Shown here one piece after another: positions 18,453-27,402 of a DNA stretch of 64,000 nt. The stretch spans positions 151,583-215,582 of the forward strand of contig CAKUVR010000002.1 in assembly GCA_934698975.1 (NCBI GenBank), read 5' to 3'. The DNA is from Cryptobacteroides sp934698975 (GTDB lineage Bacteria > Bacteroidota > Bacteroidia > Bacteroidales > UBA932). Below the pieces are notes generated by a model. The model did not search any database, was not told where the DNA came from, and worked only from the letters and a program-made list of their open reading frames with translations. Position numbers and translations under genes: made by a program. Within the stretch, counting starts at the first letter, position 1. Each line of letters begins with the position of its first letter.

Positions 18453-18507
18453 ATTGATCCTTGATTGTTCCGCCGGAGCGGAGCCGGCATATTCGTTGGC
18501 ATATTCA

Positions 18508-19362
18508 TTAAAAGTCCTCGTTGAAGCCAAGACTGTTCAGCCGGGCGATCTCCTCGTGGTCCGAACTGTTGATGTTGTGGGCGACGATGGAGATGTAGCC
18601 GTCGGCAAGGATATGATGGTCAGCCAGAATGTCATCAGCCGGAGAATCATCCTTGAATTCCCCGACCATCATGTAGAGCCTCTCCCCCTCCTCAGCCTTC
18701 GGAAATGATGAGTGTCCAAGATCCTCGGGCCTGACGCCTCTTTTCGCGAATATCTCAGCGTCCCATGGTTTGAATTCCTTCTCCCAGTGCCCCAATCCCT
18801 GATGCCCCACACGGATGCCTTTGACAGCAGAAGCGGGAATATTCGGAAAATTGACATTATAATATATTCCCGACACCGGGTGGTGTTTCCAAAGTTTTCT
18901 GAATATGCCGGGTAAATATTCATTGACAACGGAGAAGTCCGCATCAATGCTCATCGTGTCAAGCGAGACTCCGATGCCTAATATTCCGTTCAACGCGGCC
19001 TCCTCCGCCGCGCCGAGGGTTCCTGAATAGTTCGCCGCCGTGGCAGCGTTGGATCCATGGTTGATTCCGCAGACCACGACATCCGGCTTATTCGGCCAGA
19101 AAATCTCGTCCAGGCCGTACTTCACGCAGCTCGCCGGAGTCGCGTCAAGGTAAGACCACCGCACTCCGTCCTTTTCAGGAAGTTCCTTGTAGGCGATCGC
19201 CCGCCCCCCCATCGAGACTGCCATTGACATCCCGGACTGGTGGAATTTCGGCGCGACCGCCGTGATTCTGCCAAATTGACGCATGATGTCAGCCAGCGCA
19301 TGAATGCCACCGGCCTGATAGCCATCGTCATTTGTCAGCAGTATATTCAGTTCATCAGACAT
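18508..19362 (-). CDS. surE: 5'/3'-nucleotidase SurE
   Basis: A 284-residue SurE. The opening ILLTNDDGYQAGGIHAL carries the Asp-Asp metal ligands, SGMSMAVSM the conserved Ser, and VVVCGINHGSNAATAANYSGTLGAAEEA the conserved Asn region. SurE dephosphorylates nucleoside 5'- and 3'-monophosphates and short polyphosphate in the cytoplasm. A TATATTTG -7 box on this strand at 19383-19390 gives a short leader. The surE-lpxB pair is probably one operon. Confidence 0.93.
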   Translation of the reverse strand: MSDELNILLTNDDGYQAGGIHALADIMRQFGRITAVAPKFHQSGMSMAVSMGGRAIAYKELPEKDGVRWSYLDATPASCVKYGLDEIFWPNKPDVVVCGINHGSNAATAANYSGTLGAAEEAALNGILGIGVSLDTMSIDADFSVVNEYLPGIFRKLWKHHPVSGIYYNVNFPNIPASAVKGIRVGHQGLGHWEKEFKPWDAEIFAKRGVRPEDLGHSSFPKAEEGERLYMMVGEFKDDSPADDILADHHILADGYISIVAHNINSSDHEEIARLNSLGFNEDF

Positions 19363-19495
19363 TCCATTAATATTTTAGCCCACAAATATATTAAATTCCG
19401 CAATTTTTTAATAATTTTGCATCGCTTTTGCAGTGAAGGCTGCGGTTAGTTTAGTAGATGAAAAAGATTAACAACTTATTTAATATCTAATTAAA

Positions 19496-20494
19496 ATGGT
19501 AAAACTTGGTATTAACGGATTTGGCCGTATCGGTCGTATGGTTTTCCGTGCAGCTGTTGAGAATTTCTCAAACGACATCGAGGTTGTAGGTATCAATGAC
19601 CTTCTCGATCCAGAGTATCTTGCTTACATGCTCAAGTATGACTCAGTTCACGGAGCGTTCAAGGGCGATGTAAAGGTTGAGGACGGACACCTCGTTGTGA
19701 ACGGCAAGAAGATCCGTGTCACCGCCGAGATGGACCCTGCAAACCTCAAGTGGAACGAGGTTGAGGCTGACGTTGTTGTTGAGTCAACAGGTTTCTTCCT
19801 TACTGACGAGACAGCCCGTAAGCACATCCAGGCCGGCGCTAAGAAAGTCATCATGTCAGCTCCTTCAAAGGACGCTACCCCTATGTTCGTCTATGGTGTA
19901 AACCACAAGACCTACGCTGGACAGGACATCATCTCCAACGCTTCCTGCACCACCAACTGCCTTGCTCCTATCACCAAGGTTCTCAACGACAAGTTCGGTG
20001 TCAAGAGAGGCCTCATGACAACTGTTCACGCTGCCACAGCTACCCAGAAGACCGTTGACGGACCTTCTAAGAAGGACTGGAGAGGTGGTCGTGGAATCCT
20101 CGAGAACATCATCCCATCATCAACCGGCGCCGCCAAGGCTGTAGGTAAGGTTCTTCCTGAGCTCAACGGCAAGCTTACCGGTATGTCTCTCCGTGTTCCT
20201 ACATCCGACGTTTCTTTCGTAGACCTTACCTGCGAGCTCAACACTCCAGCTACCTACGATGAGATCTGCGCCGCCATGAAGGAGGCTTCCGAGGGCGAGC
20301 TCAAGGGCGTTCTCGGCTACACCGACGAGCCACTGGTATCCACCGACTTCCGCAACGACTCACGCACTTCAATCTTCGACGTAAAGGCCGGTATCCAGCT
20401 CGATCCTACCTTCGTGAAGGTTTGCGCGTGGTACGACAATGAGTGGGGTTATTCAAACAAGGTGCTCGAGATGGCACGCGTTATCGCAAAATAA
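19496..20494 (+). CDS. gapA: glyceraldehyde-3-phosphate dehydrogenase, type I
   Basis: A 332-residue GAPDH. VKLGINGFGRIGRMVFRAA is the NAD fold, SNASCTTNCLAPITKV has the catalytic Cys, and VHAATATQKTVDGPSKKDWRGGRG the phosphate-binding segment. It catalyses the NAD-dependent oxidation of glyceraldehyde-3-phosphate in glycolysis. Codon choice is strongly biased (for example CTT/CTC for Leu, GGT/GGC for Gly), as expected of a highly expressed gene, and the gene is free of the GAATAT hexamer common elsewhere. A TAATTTTG box lies at 19412-19419 and a strong terminator follows. Confidence 0.97.
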   Translation: MVKLGINGFGRIGRMVFRAAVENFSNDIEVVGINDLLDPEYLAYMLKYDSVHGAFKGDVKVEDGHLVVNGKKIRVTAEMDPANLKWNEVEADVVVESTGFFLTDETARKHIQAGAKKVIMSAPSKDATPMFVYGVNHKTYAGQDIISNASCTTNCLAPITKVLNDKFGVKRGLMTTVHAATATQKTVDGPSKKDWRGGRGILENIIPSSTGAAKAVGKVLPELNGKLTGMSLRVPTSDVSFVDLTCELNTPATYDEICAAMKEASEGELKGVLGYTDEPLVSTDFRNDSRTSIFDVKAGIQLDPTFVKVCAWYDNEWGYSNKVLEMARVIAK

Positions 20495-20514
20495 TTTCTA
20501 TCTTTGCAGATTAG

Positions 20515-20546
20515 AAAGGCCGGGCCTTTTGGCCTGGCCTTTTTTG
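20515..20546 (+). terminator. rho-independent terminator after gapA
   Basis: AAAGGCCGGGCC at 20515-20526 pairs with GGCCTGGCCTTT at 20531-20542 (one G-T pair), loop TTTT, followed by Ts. A TATCTTTG box at 20499-20506 lies just upstream, so the same hairpin may also sit in the 5' leader of the next gene. Confidence 0.88.
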
Positions 20547-20569
20547 ATTCAATTTAACATCACATTATC

Positions 20570-21250
20570 ATGAAGAAAGTAGTTTTGACTCTTCTGTGCG
20601 GAGCTATGATTTTCTCTGGCTGCGGCACAATGTCCAAGACCGGACAGGGTACACTTCTCGGATCCGGAGCCGGAGCGATCATCGGAGCCGGAATCGGAGC
20701 AGCCATCGGTGACGGCAAGGGTGCGGCCATCGGCGCTGCTATCGGAACAGCCGTAGGTGCCGGAACAGGTGCCGTGATCGGCAAGAAGATGGACAAGAAG
20801 GCCGCCGAACTTAAGGACCTTGAGAACGCACAAGTTGAGACCGTGCAGGATCAGAACGGTCTCCAGGCCATCAAGGTAACCTTCAACAGTGGCATCCTCT
20901 TCCCGACCAACGGCTCGAATCTGTCACAGACCTCCAAAAACGAACTCTCACAGTTCGCCTCCAAGATGAGCGACATGCAGGACACTGACATCACGATCTA
21001 CGGCCACACCGACAACACCGGTTCCGACGCCGTCAACGAGCGTCTGTCCAACGAGAGAGCCCAGTCTGTCGCCAACTACCTGAAAAACTGCGGCATCGCA
21101 TCTTCTCGCATGACCACCGAGGGCAAGTCCTACTCAATGCCGGTAGCCGACAACGCCACCAAGGAAGGCCGCGCCCAGAACCGCCGCGTCGATATCTACA
21201 TCACCGCCAACAAGACGATGATCGAGAAGGCAGAGAACGGCACGCTGTAA
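20570..21250 (+). CDS. OmpA-family lipoprotein with glycine-zipper segment
   Basis: A 226-residue envelope lipoprotein. The N-terminal signal ends at GAMIFSGCG (lipobox Cys). Residues about 25-70 form a Gly/Ala-rich zipper (repeats of GAGIGAAIGDGKG type) able to insert in a membrane. The C-terminal OmpA domain binds peptidoglycan: ITIYGHTDNTGSDAVNERLS, ERAQSVANYL, GKSYSMPVADNATKEGRAQN and RRVDIYI, with the Asp and Arg that contact diaminopimelate. It ties the outer membrane to the wall. The hairpin and TATCTTTG box before it suggest its own promoter. Confidence 0.9.
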   Translation: MKKVVLTLLCGAMIFSGCGTMSKTGQGTLLGSGAGAIIGAGIGAAIGDGKGAAIGAAIGTAVGAGTGAVIGKKMDKKAAELKDLENAQVETVQDQNGLQAIKVTFNSGILFPTNGSNLSQTSKNELSQFASKMSDMQDTDITIYGHTDNTGSDAVNERLSNERAQSVANYLKNCGIASSRMTTEGKSYSMPVADNATKEGRAQNRRVDIYITANKTMIEKAENGTL

Positions 21251-21300
21251 TATTCACGAATAAATAAAGGCTGGCAAAAAAACGCCCGTCCTTATTACAC

Positions 21301-21405
21301 ATACAGCCAAAACCATAGTCACTCCGGCAATCCTCCCCACCAAAGGTGGGTCCCCTCCCTCTTCGGGAGCCAAAGTTGCCTTCATGACTATGGTTTTGGC
21401 TGTAT
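21301..21405. repeat. nested palindromic element with cloverleaf potential
   Basis: A perfect 21-bp inverted repeat (21301-21321 with 21385-21405, arm beginning ATACAGCCAAAACC) encloses a GGCAA/TTGCC stem and two inner hairpins (CCCACC-AAA-GGTGGG and a CTCCC-TCTTC-GGGAG type). It lies between the convergent OmpA-like gene and yggS. It may work as a two-way terminator or be a REP-like mobile repeat. Confidence 0.8.
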
Positions 21406-21439
21406 CGGTCTTACCAATCGCTAAATTGCGTGCGGTTAT

Positions 21440-22105
21440 TCAGTACTGGCGCGGGCCGAAAATTGAGGTGCCGATGCGGACGATGGTGGCGCCGTGGCGG
21501 ATGGCGAGGGGCCAGTCGTGGGACATTCCGATGGAGAGTTCGGTGAAATCTGTCAGCTGTGGGTAGTGTGCGTCCAGACTCTGTTTGAAGGACTGGATGC
21601 GGGCGAAATCTGACTCAATCACCGCCACGTCATCGGTGTGGGTGGCCATGCCCATCAGGCCATGGATGCGGACATGCTGATAGGAACGTCCGCTGGCATA
21701 TTCATCAAGGATTGACTCGATTTCTTGTTCGGTCAGGCCTCCTTTGGTAAGTTCGGCTCCGAGATGGAGTTCAAGCAAGACATTGACGGTGCGGGAGTTG
21801 ACAGAGGCCCAATTGTCTATGAGATCCAGCAGGTGGCGGGAATCCACTGACTCCACCAAGGAGGCGTACGGCAGGACCAGCTTCAGTTTGTTGGTCTGGA
21901 GATGGCCGATGAAATGCCACTCGATGTCCTGTGGGAGCTGGAGGGCCTTGGCGGCGAACTCCTGAGGACGGTTCTCACCGAAACGGCGCTGGCCGGCCTG
22001 ATAGGCGGTCAGGATGTCCGAGAACGGATGAAATTTGGAAACTGCCACCAGTTTAACCCCTGATGGCAGTTCCTTTTTGATGTTGTTAAGATTCTCTTCA
22101 ATCAT
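21440..22105 (-). CDS. YggS/PROSC family pyridoxal-phosphate homeostasis protein
   Basis: A 221-residue single-domain PLP-binding protein. KLVAVSKFHPFSDILTAYQAG holds the Lys that binds PLP; RFGENRPQEF, WHFIGHLQTNKLK, LMGMATHTDD and LSIGMSHDWPLAIRHGATIVRIGTSIFG are family motifs, the last forming the phosphate cup. The protein has no known catalytic activity and buffers free PLP. It is the last gene of a leftward group after the DUF349 protein and yidC, spaced by 54 bp from yidC. Confidence 0.93.
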   Translation of the reverse strand: MIEENLNNIKKELPSGVKLVAVSKFHPFSDILTAYQAGQRRFGENRPQEFAAKALQLPQDIEWHFIGHLQTNKLKLVLPYASLVESVDSRHLLDLIDNWASVNSRTVNVLLELHLGAELTKGGLTEQEIESILDEYASGRSYQHVRIHGLMGMATHTDDVAVIESDFARIQSFKQSLDAHYPQLTDFTELSIGMSHDWPLAIRHGATIVRIGTSIFGPRQY

Positions 22106-22159
22106 TCCGCAAAGAATTATCGGGAATCAGGCATTTGTCTGAATATTCATTGAGCAGGA

Positions 22160-24028
22160 TTAGCGGCGACCTTTCTGCTGCTCCCTCTGCATCTGAGCCT
22201 GCATCCTTTGAGCCTCCTCAAGGCGCTGCTGCCACTTGCTCTTAGGCATCTTCTTACCCTCGGTGGCCTTCAACTTGGCGCGGATCTCGTCCGGATTCAC
22301 GAACCACTTTCTGATCACCCAAGTCTCAAGCATGGTGATGAGGTTGGAGAGCAGATAGTAGTAGCTCAAACCGGCGGAGAGGCTGTTACAGATGAAGAAC
22401 ATCATGATCGGCATCATCCACACGCTCATGAAGCGCATCGATGCCATCTGCGGATCATCGGCTCCCGGCTGAGAGGCGGTCGTGATCTTCGAATAGAAGA
22501 ACATGGACACGGCCATCAAAAGTGCGAACAATGAAAGGTGGTCGCCGATAAGCGGAATCCTCGTGCCGAAATCAATGATCGAATCGTAGGCACTCAAGTC
22601 ATCTGCCCAAAGGAAAGACTGCTGGCGCAGCTCGATGGATGCCGGGAAGAAGCGGAACATCGCCCACAGGATCGGGAACTGGAGAAGCATCGGCAGACAT
22701 CCTCCCATCGGGCTGATTCCGGCTCTCTTGTAAAGATCCATCTGAGCCTGCTGCTTCTTAAGTGCGTCCTCCTGCTTAGGATACTTCTCGCTCAGTTTGT
22801 CGATCTCCGGCTTGATGGCCTGCATCTTGGCTGATGAGGAGTATGACTTATAGGAGAACGGAAGCACGACAATCTTGATGAATATGGTCATCAACAGGAT
22901 GATGATTCCGAAATTGGAGATGAACTTATGCAGAAAGTCGAACAGTGGAATGATCACGAACCTTGTGAACCAACCCACGAGCCAACCTCCCAAAGGAATG
23001 ATCTTCTCGTACTTCTGATCGTAGGACTTGAGAGTCTTGAAGTGGTTAGGGCCGAAGTAGAACTCGAACGGAACCACAGTCTCGTGCTGCCCCGGCTGGA
23101 AATCCATCCTCAGACGAGCCTCGCCTGTCATCAGGTTGTGGCTCTCGTCATCTTCAGGGAAATAGTTCAGGGCAAAATCAGCCGATGCGAACTCCTGCGG
23201 AGCCCTCATGATCGCCGAGAAGAACTGCTGCTGGAAAGCGAACCAGGACACCCTGGCATCGACACGCTTCTGCGCGTTGCGTCCCTTGGCGATGGCCTCA
23301 GGCTTCTTCTCACCATTGAAATAATAATCAAGCTTGGAGTACTGAACCTCACCTTTGTAGCCCTTCTCCATCCTCGGCATGGTCACGAAATAGTCCACAT
23401 CGAAAGAGAACACATTCTTAGGAATGACATTCTCCATCCCGACAAACGAGAGATAGTTCTTCACTGAATATGCCCCCTCGGCGATTGTGTACCTCTGCTC
23501 GATGTAGCCGCCGTCGGCGAACGGAAGGCGCATCGCAAGCGAGGTGTCCGTCTTCTCGGCGACCACAAAGTTGAAATCAGCCGTGTTGATCGTCTCCCCG
23601 GCATAGACCTGAATGTCATAGCGGCTCATCTCCGGCTTGAAGAGATAAAGCTCGTCACCACCGTAAGCGCTATATTCTTTCAACTTGGCCGAATATGGCT
23701 GGGCGCCTTTCGTGGTGAAGGCAACCTCGAACTTGTCGTTGGACAAGGTGACGATCTGAGCCTCTCTGTTGTGGGCGGCCTCAAGCAGGGAATCCTTGTA
23801 TATGCTCACCGGAGCGGCCACCTGGGCCATTGATGTCGTATCGGAGGAGGCCCTCTGCGCTGCCTCCGCGGCGGCTATCGAGTCGGCCTGAATCTGCTTT
23901 ACCAGCGCTATGGAATCCAACTGCGCCTGATATGCCGCCTGTTTCTGATACTGTTTGTTCTGATAGAAGGTAAAGCCGAACAGGAGCAAGCCTATCAGGA
24001 CAATACCTGTGATTGTGTTCTTATCCAT
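22160..24028 (-). CDS. yidC: membrane protein insertase YidC
   Basis: A 622-residue YidC/Oxa1 protein of the Gram-negative type. One N-terminal helix (TGIVLIGLLLFGFTFYQ), a large periplasmic beta-sandwich (about 60-340), then the conserved five-helix core: FGIIILLMTIFIKIVVLPFSYKSY, KRAGISPMGGCLPMLLQFPILWAMFRFF, LFALLMAVSMFFYSKIT, MPIMMFFICNSLSAGLSYYYLLSNLI. The Arg in the hydrophilic groove is present (IVVLPF region precedes the coiled hairpin KPEIDKLSEKYPKQEDALKKQ). It inserts and folds inner-membrane proteins with Sec. The C-terminus is Lys/Arg/Gln-rich, as in forms that touch the ribosome. Confidence 0.95.
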   Translation of the reverse strand: MDKNTITGIVLIGLLLFGFTFYQNKQYQKQAAYQAQLDSIALVKQIQADSIAAAEAAQRASSDTTSMAQVAAPVSIYKDSLLEAAHNREAQIVTLSNDKFEVAFTTKGAQPYSAKLKEYSAYGGDELYLFKPEMSRYDIQVYAGETINTADFNFVVAEKTDTSLAMRLPFADGGYIEQRYTIAEGAYSVKNYLSFVGMENVIPKNVFSFDVDYFVTMPRMEKGYKGEVQYSKLDYYFNGEKKPEAIAKGRNAQKRVDARVSWFAFQQQFFSAIMRAPQEFASADFALNYFPEDDESHNLMTGEARLRMDFQPGQHETVVPFEFYFGPNHFKTLKSYDQKYEKIIPLGGWLVGWFTRFVIIPLFDFLHKFISNFGIIILLMTIFIKIVVLPFSYKSYSSSAKMQAIKPEIDKLSEKYPKQEDALKKQQAQMDLYKRAGISPMGGCLPMLLQFPILWAMFRFFPASIELRQQSFLWADDLSAYDSIIDFGTRIPLIGDHLSLFALLMAVSMFFYSKITTASQPGADDPQMASMRFMSVWMMPIMMFFICNSLSAGLSYYYLLSNLITMLETWVIRKWFVNPDEIRAKLKATEGKKMPKSKWQQRLEEAQRMQAQMQREQQKGRR

Positions 24029-24034
24029 TCCTGA

Positions 24035-25987
24035 TTACTTCTCTTCTTCGCTCTCCTCTGCCTTGCGGATCTTGGCCTCCAGATCCTTCAACTCCTGCTT
24101 CGCCGCATCGATCCTCTCCTGCATCTTCTGGATCAGAGGAGCGGAGTTCTTCGATGACGAGAAGAAACCGATGTTGTTCTCGTAGGTGTCAATGTCCTGC
24201 TGAAGCTTGTTGTACTGCTGCACAAGACGGTCCTTCTCACTGAGCGGTTTCCTGGAGAATCCTCCGTTCCTGCCACCGTTGCCTGAGCCCTGTCTCGGAG
24301 CCCTCAGCGAGAAGTCCGGGAACTTGGCCTGCATAGCCTCGGTGTAGGCAGTCTGGACGGCATCCTTCTCCTTGAACGGAACGAAGCCTATCCCTTGCCA
24401 CTTCTCGACGAAGGCGCGGGCCGCCTCACGGTCAGCCGCGGCGTCGCCTGAGAGGACATATTCATTGATCTCCTCGATGAGAGCCTTCTTGGCCTTGAGG
24501 TTGCCGTGGAAGTCGTTCTCAGGTTTGGCGTTCTTATCGCGCTCGTTGAAGAACTCGTCGCAGGCGGCGCGGAAACGCTTCCAGAGCTGCTCTGACTTCT
24601 TGCGAGGTACGGCGCCGATCTCCTTCCACTGCTTCTGCAATGCGATGAGTGCCTCAGTGGTCTTCTTCCACTCTTTGCTGTCCTTCAGGGCCTCGGCCTG
24701 CTCAATCAGTGAGAGTTTCTTCTCCATGTTCTCGTTCATCGAGTCCTTGAACTGGGTGTAATATTCCCTCTTGCGGGTGAAGAACTTGTCGCAGGCGGCG
24801 CGGAAGCGGTCGTAGATCTTCTGGTTCTCCTTCTTGGTGGCGAATCCGATGGTCCTCCATGTCTTCTGGATCTCCTCTATCTCGTTGGAAAGAGAGTTCC
24901 ACTCGTTGGAAGACTTCACTTCCTTCTCTGCTATGGCCTCAACCTGCTCGCAGAGTTTGGTCTTCTCGGCCAGATTCTCCTGCTGCTTCTCTTTCTGCCC
25001 TTCAAAATAGGCCTGATATTTCTTGTTTATGACGGCTGTGGCGGCCTTGAAGCGGTCCCAGATGGAATCGCGGTACTCCTTCGCCACAGGGCCAAACTCC
25101 TTCCACTGCTCGTGAAGCTTCTGGAGCTCGCGGAAAGCCTCGACAACATTCTCGTTCTCGGAGAGTTTCTCAGCGGCCTGACAGAATCCTTCCTTCGCCT
25201 CAAGATTCTTCTTGAAATCAAGATCCCTCAAATCACGGTTGATCTTCACCATGTCGTAGAATTTCTCGACATAGAACTGATAGGTGTCGTTCAGGTCGCG
25301 GAACTTCGTGGCCGGAACCGGACCGATCTCCCTCCAGCGGTTCTGAAGATCACGGAAAGCCGGGAATGTGGAGTTCACGTCCTCCTGCTTCTCCACGAGG
25401 TTCTTAAGATCCTCGATCACAGCCTGCTTCTGGGCGAAGTTCTCCTCCCTCTGCGCATCCTGCTGGCGGTTATATTCAGCGCGCTCTTTCTTATAGTTGG
25501 CATAGACACCCTTGAAAGCGGTCTCCATTGCCTCGAACGGATTGTCCTTAACTTCCTCTATCTGAGCCGCAGGGGTCACCTCGTCAATGACATCCTCCCT
25601 TGACGACGGCTCGTCGACCTTCGCTCCAAAGCCGGCCTCGGCCTTCTCCTTTGAGAGTTTCTTGTAGAAAGCAGACTTGATGGCCTCAGCCTCCTTGTAC
25701 CTCTTCATCCTGTCGTCGGCCTGGGAAAGCTTGTCGAACCTGTCAGACAACTCGGCGAGCGTGAGACTTCCAAGATCAACCGGAATCTCTCCGCCTTCCT
25801 CGTTCCCGGCGGCTTCCTCACCACCGTCATTCACGTCAACCACCTCCTGTGGGACTTCCTCGGTCTTGTCAGCGACCGTCTCGACAGCCTCCTGCACCTC
25901 TGGATTTTCTACATTCTCATTGAGAGCCTTTGGAGCTTCCTCTACATCTGGGGTCTGGTTAACCTCAGGAATATTACCTTCACTCAT
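24035..25987 (-). CDS. DUF349-repeat cytoplasmic protein
   Basis: A 650-residue acidic, helical protein. After a Glu/Val-rich low-complexity region (1-80), at least five DUF349 units follow, recognisable by a repeated W-x-x-I/F-G-x-V-P/A signature: WREIGPVPATKFRDLN, WKEFGPVAKEYRDSIW, WRTIGFATKKENQKIYDRF, WKEIGAVPRKKSEQLWKRF and WQGIGFVPFKEKD. The C-terminal 70 residues are coiled coil. The family is widespread in Bacteroidetes with no settled role. It lies 6 bp upstream of yidC in the same direction, suggesting an envelope or stress link. A TATATTTG box on this strand is at 26080-26087. Confidence 0.88.
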   Translation of the reverse strand: MSEGNIPEVNQTPDVEEAPKALNENVENPEVQEAVETVADKTEEVPQEVVDVNDGGEEAAGNEEGGEIPVDLGSLTLAELSDRFDKLSQADDRMKRYKEAEAIKSAFYKKLSKEKAEAGFGAKVDEPSSREDVIDEVTPAAQIEEVKDNPFEAMETAFKGVYANYKKERAEYNRQQDAQREENFAQKQAVIEDLKNLVEKQEDVNSTFPAFRDLQNRWREIGPVPATKFRDLNDTYQFYVEKFYDMVKINRDLRDLDFKKNLEAKEGFCQAAEKLSENENVVEAFRELQKLHEQWKEFGPVAKEYRDSIWDRFKAATAVINKKYQAYFEGQKEKQQENLAEKTKLCEQVEAIAEKEVKSSNEWNSLSNEIEEIQKTWRTIGFATKKENQKIYDRFRAACDKFFTRKREYYTQFKDSMNENMEKKLSLIEQAEALKDSKEWKKTTEALIALQKQWKEIGAVPRKKSEQLWKRFRAACDEFFNERDKNAKPENDFHGNLKAKKALIEEINEYVLSGDAAADREAARAFVEKWQGIGFVPFKEKDAVQTAYTEAMQAKFPDFSLRAPRQGSGNGGRNGGFSRKPLSEKDRLVQQYNKLQQDIDTYENNIGFFSSSKNSAPLIQKMQERIDAAKQELKDLEAKIRKAEESEEEK

Positions 25988-26140
25988 AAAGCAGTTAAAT
26001 TATAAGATTTCTACTTAAGTAATAATTAAAAATTAATTCGCGAATCCTCACCAACTTATTTATTAAAAATTACTAAGCGCAAATATACCTAAAAAAACAA
26101 TTAAAAAGCCTATTTTTGCAAAAAGGAAAAACAATATTCT

Positions 26141-26836
26141 ATGCGAATTGACATTCTTACAGTCGTTCCGGAACTTCTGGACAGCCCCCTGAGCCACTCC
26201 ATAGTAGGGCGGGCGATCAAGAAAGGTCTGGTCGAAATACACGTCCACAACATCCGGAAATATGGCCTCGGCCCGCGCGCGACGGTGGATGACTACTGCT
26301 ACGGCGGAGACGCCGGCATGGTCATGATGATAGAGCCAGTGGAGAAAATGATTGACGAGCTGAAGGCGGAGCGGGAATATGACGAAATCATCTACATGTC
26401 CCCGGACGGCGAGCGTCTGACTCAAGGAATATCCAATGAGCTCTCACTGAAGGAGAACCTGATCCTCCTCTGCGGCCATTATAAAGGAATAGACCATCGG
26501 ATCCGCGAGCATCTGGTGTCCCGGGAGATCTCAGTGGGCGACTATGTGGTCAGCGGCGGTGAGATTCCGGCCGCGCTTCTGGCGGACTCGATTGTGAGGC
26601 TGATTCCAGGGGCGCTGAGCGATGAGACCTCGGCCCTCAGCGACAGCTTCCAGGACGGCCTCCTCTCCCCTCCCGTCTACACCAGGCCAGCCGACTACAA
26701 AGGCTGGAAGGTTCCCGAGGTCCTGCTGAGCGGCAACCCGAAGCTGATCCGTGAATGGCAGGACGAGCAGGCTTTGGAAAGGACAAAACGTCTCCGGCCG
26801 GAACTGCTCGGCAACGCTGGCGGAAAACAGGATTAA
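26141..26836 (+). CDS. trmD: tRNA (guanine-N1)-methyltransferase TrmD
   Basis: A 231-residue SPOUT methyltransferase. MRIDILTVVPELLDSPLSHSI opens it; YGGDAGMVMMIEPV, LCGHYKGIDHRIREHLVSREISVGDYVVSGGE is the knotted AdoMet-binding region with the catalytic Asp further on (DETSALSDSFQDGLL), and PPVYTRPADYKGWKVPEVLLSGN follows. TrmD makes m1G37 in tRNAs reading CNN codons and prevents frameshifting. It is transcribed alone, diverging from the DUF349 gene; a TATTTTTG box is at 26111-26118. Confidence 0.96.
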   Translation: MRIDILTVVPELLDSPLSHSIVGRAIKKGLVEIHVHNIRKYGLGPRATVDDYCYGGDAGMVMMIEPVEKMIDELKAEREYDEIIYMSPDGERLTQGISNELSLKENLILLCGHYKGIDHRIREHLVSREISVGDYVVSGGEIPAALLADSIVRLIPGALSDETSALSDSFQDGLLSPPVYTRPADYKGWKVPEVLLSGNPKLIREWQDEQALERTKRLRPELLGNAGGKQD

Positions 26837-26958
26837 GCGATTGTAAAGAGGGAATATTCTGAAAAAATCTTCTAACGAAGAATTACCGGAAGGGATTGAT
26901 AGTCAACACAAAAGATAGTTATTAACGTAAAACGTTTAAAACTTTTCCGGGAAAAAAC

Positions 26959-27102
26959 TTGCTTAAACGTTTTTTTTGACTACTTTTGTATCACGAAAAA
27001 TGTGAGAGTATATCACACTCTAACGACTATGACCTTCTTTCAAAATAAGGTAATACACTACTAACTAACCGAAAAAAGTCCGCAGCGATGTGGGCTTTTT
27101 TG
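26959..27102 (+). ncRNA. candidate small RNA with own promoter and terminator
   Basis: TTG at 26959-26961 and TACTTTTG at 26981-26988 are 19 bp apart, a strong Bacteroidetes promoter. The predicted transcript of about 105 nt holds a small hairpin (TGTGA/TCACA) and ends in a hairpin plus T run (AAAAAAGTCCGCA-GCGA-TGTGGGCTTTTTT, 27072-27102). No convincing open frame lies inside. It could be a free small RNA or a leader attenuator, but no gene follows on this strand. Expression is not proven. Confidence 0.5.
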
Positions 27103-27201
27103 TTTTCTATGCATATTCCACTCGCCCTTGTAATGGTGCGCGAACCAGTGCCGCCCATCGTGACAACCCCTTTTAACGCAAAATAATACTCATTGACTGT
27201 C

Positions 27202-27382
27202 AACTCGTTGCAAAACACTGCCGGGACGTTCTGGAGGGCAGCGTTTCATAACATATGAATTTTCAGCACATTACAATTTACATCTTGTGGCATCGGCCAC
27301 TTCAACATGCAATCAGGCCCCACGGCGGACAGAGACCACGCGACTCCAATTTGTGGCGCCTGTCACTTCAACATACAACCGG
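27202..27382. repeat. hairpin repeat and a 32-bp direct repeat in a gene-free stretch
   Basis: The 565-bp gap after trmD holds, beyond the small RNA, a hairpin AAACACTGCC/GGCAGCGTTT with a 14-nt loop (27214-27247), preceded by CAACTCGTT; a similar block is at 58937-58990. Two imperfect direct repeats TTGTGGC..CACTTCAACAT.CAA lie at 27285-27317 and 27351-27382. No gene is evident in 26837-27402. Confidence 0.5.
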
Positions 27383-27402
27383 ACTGACATAGAATCGTCA
27401 GA

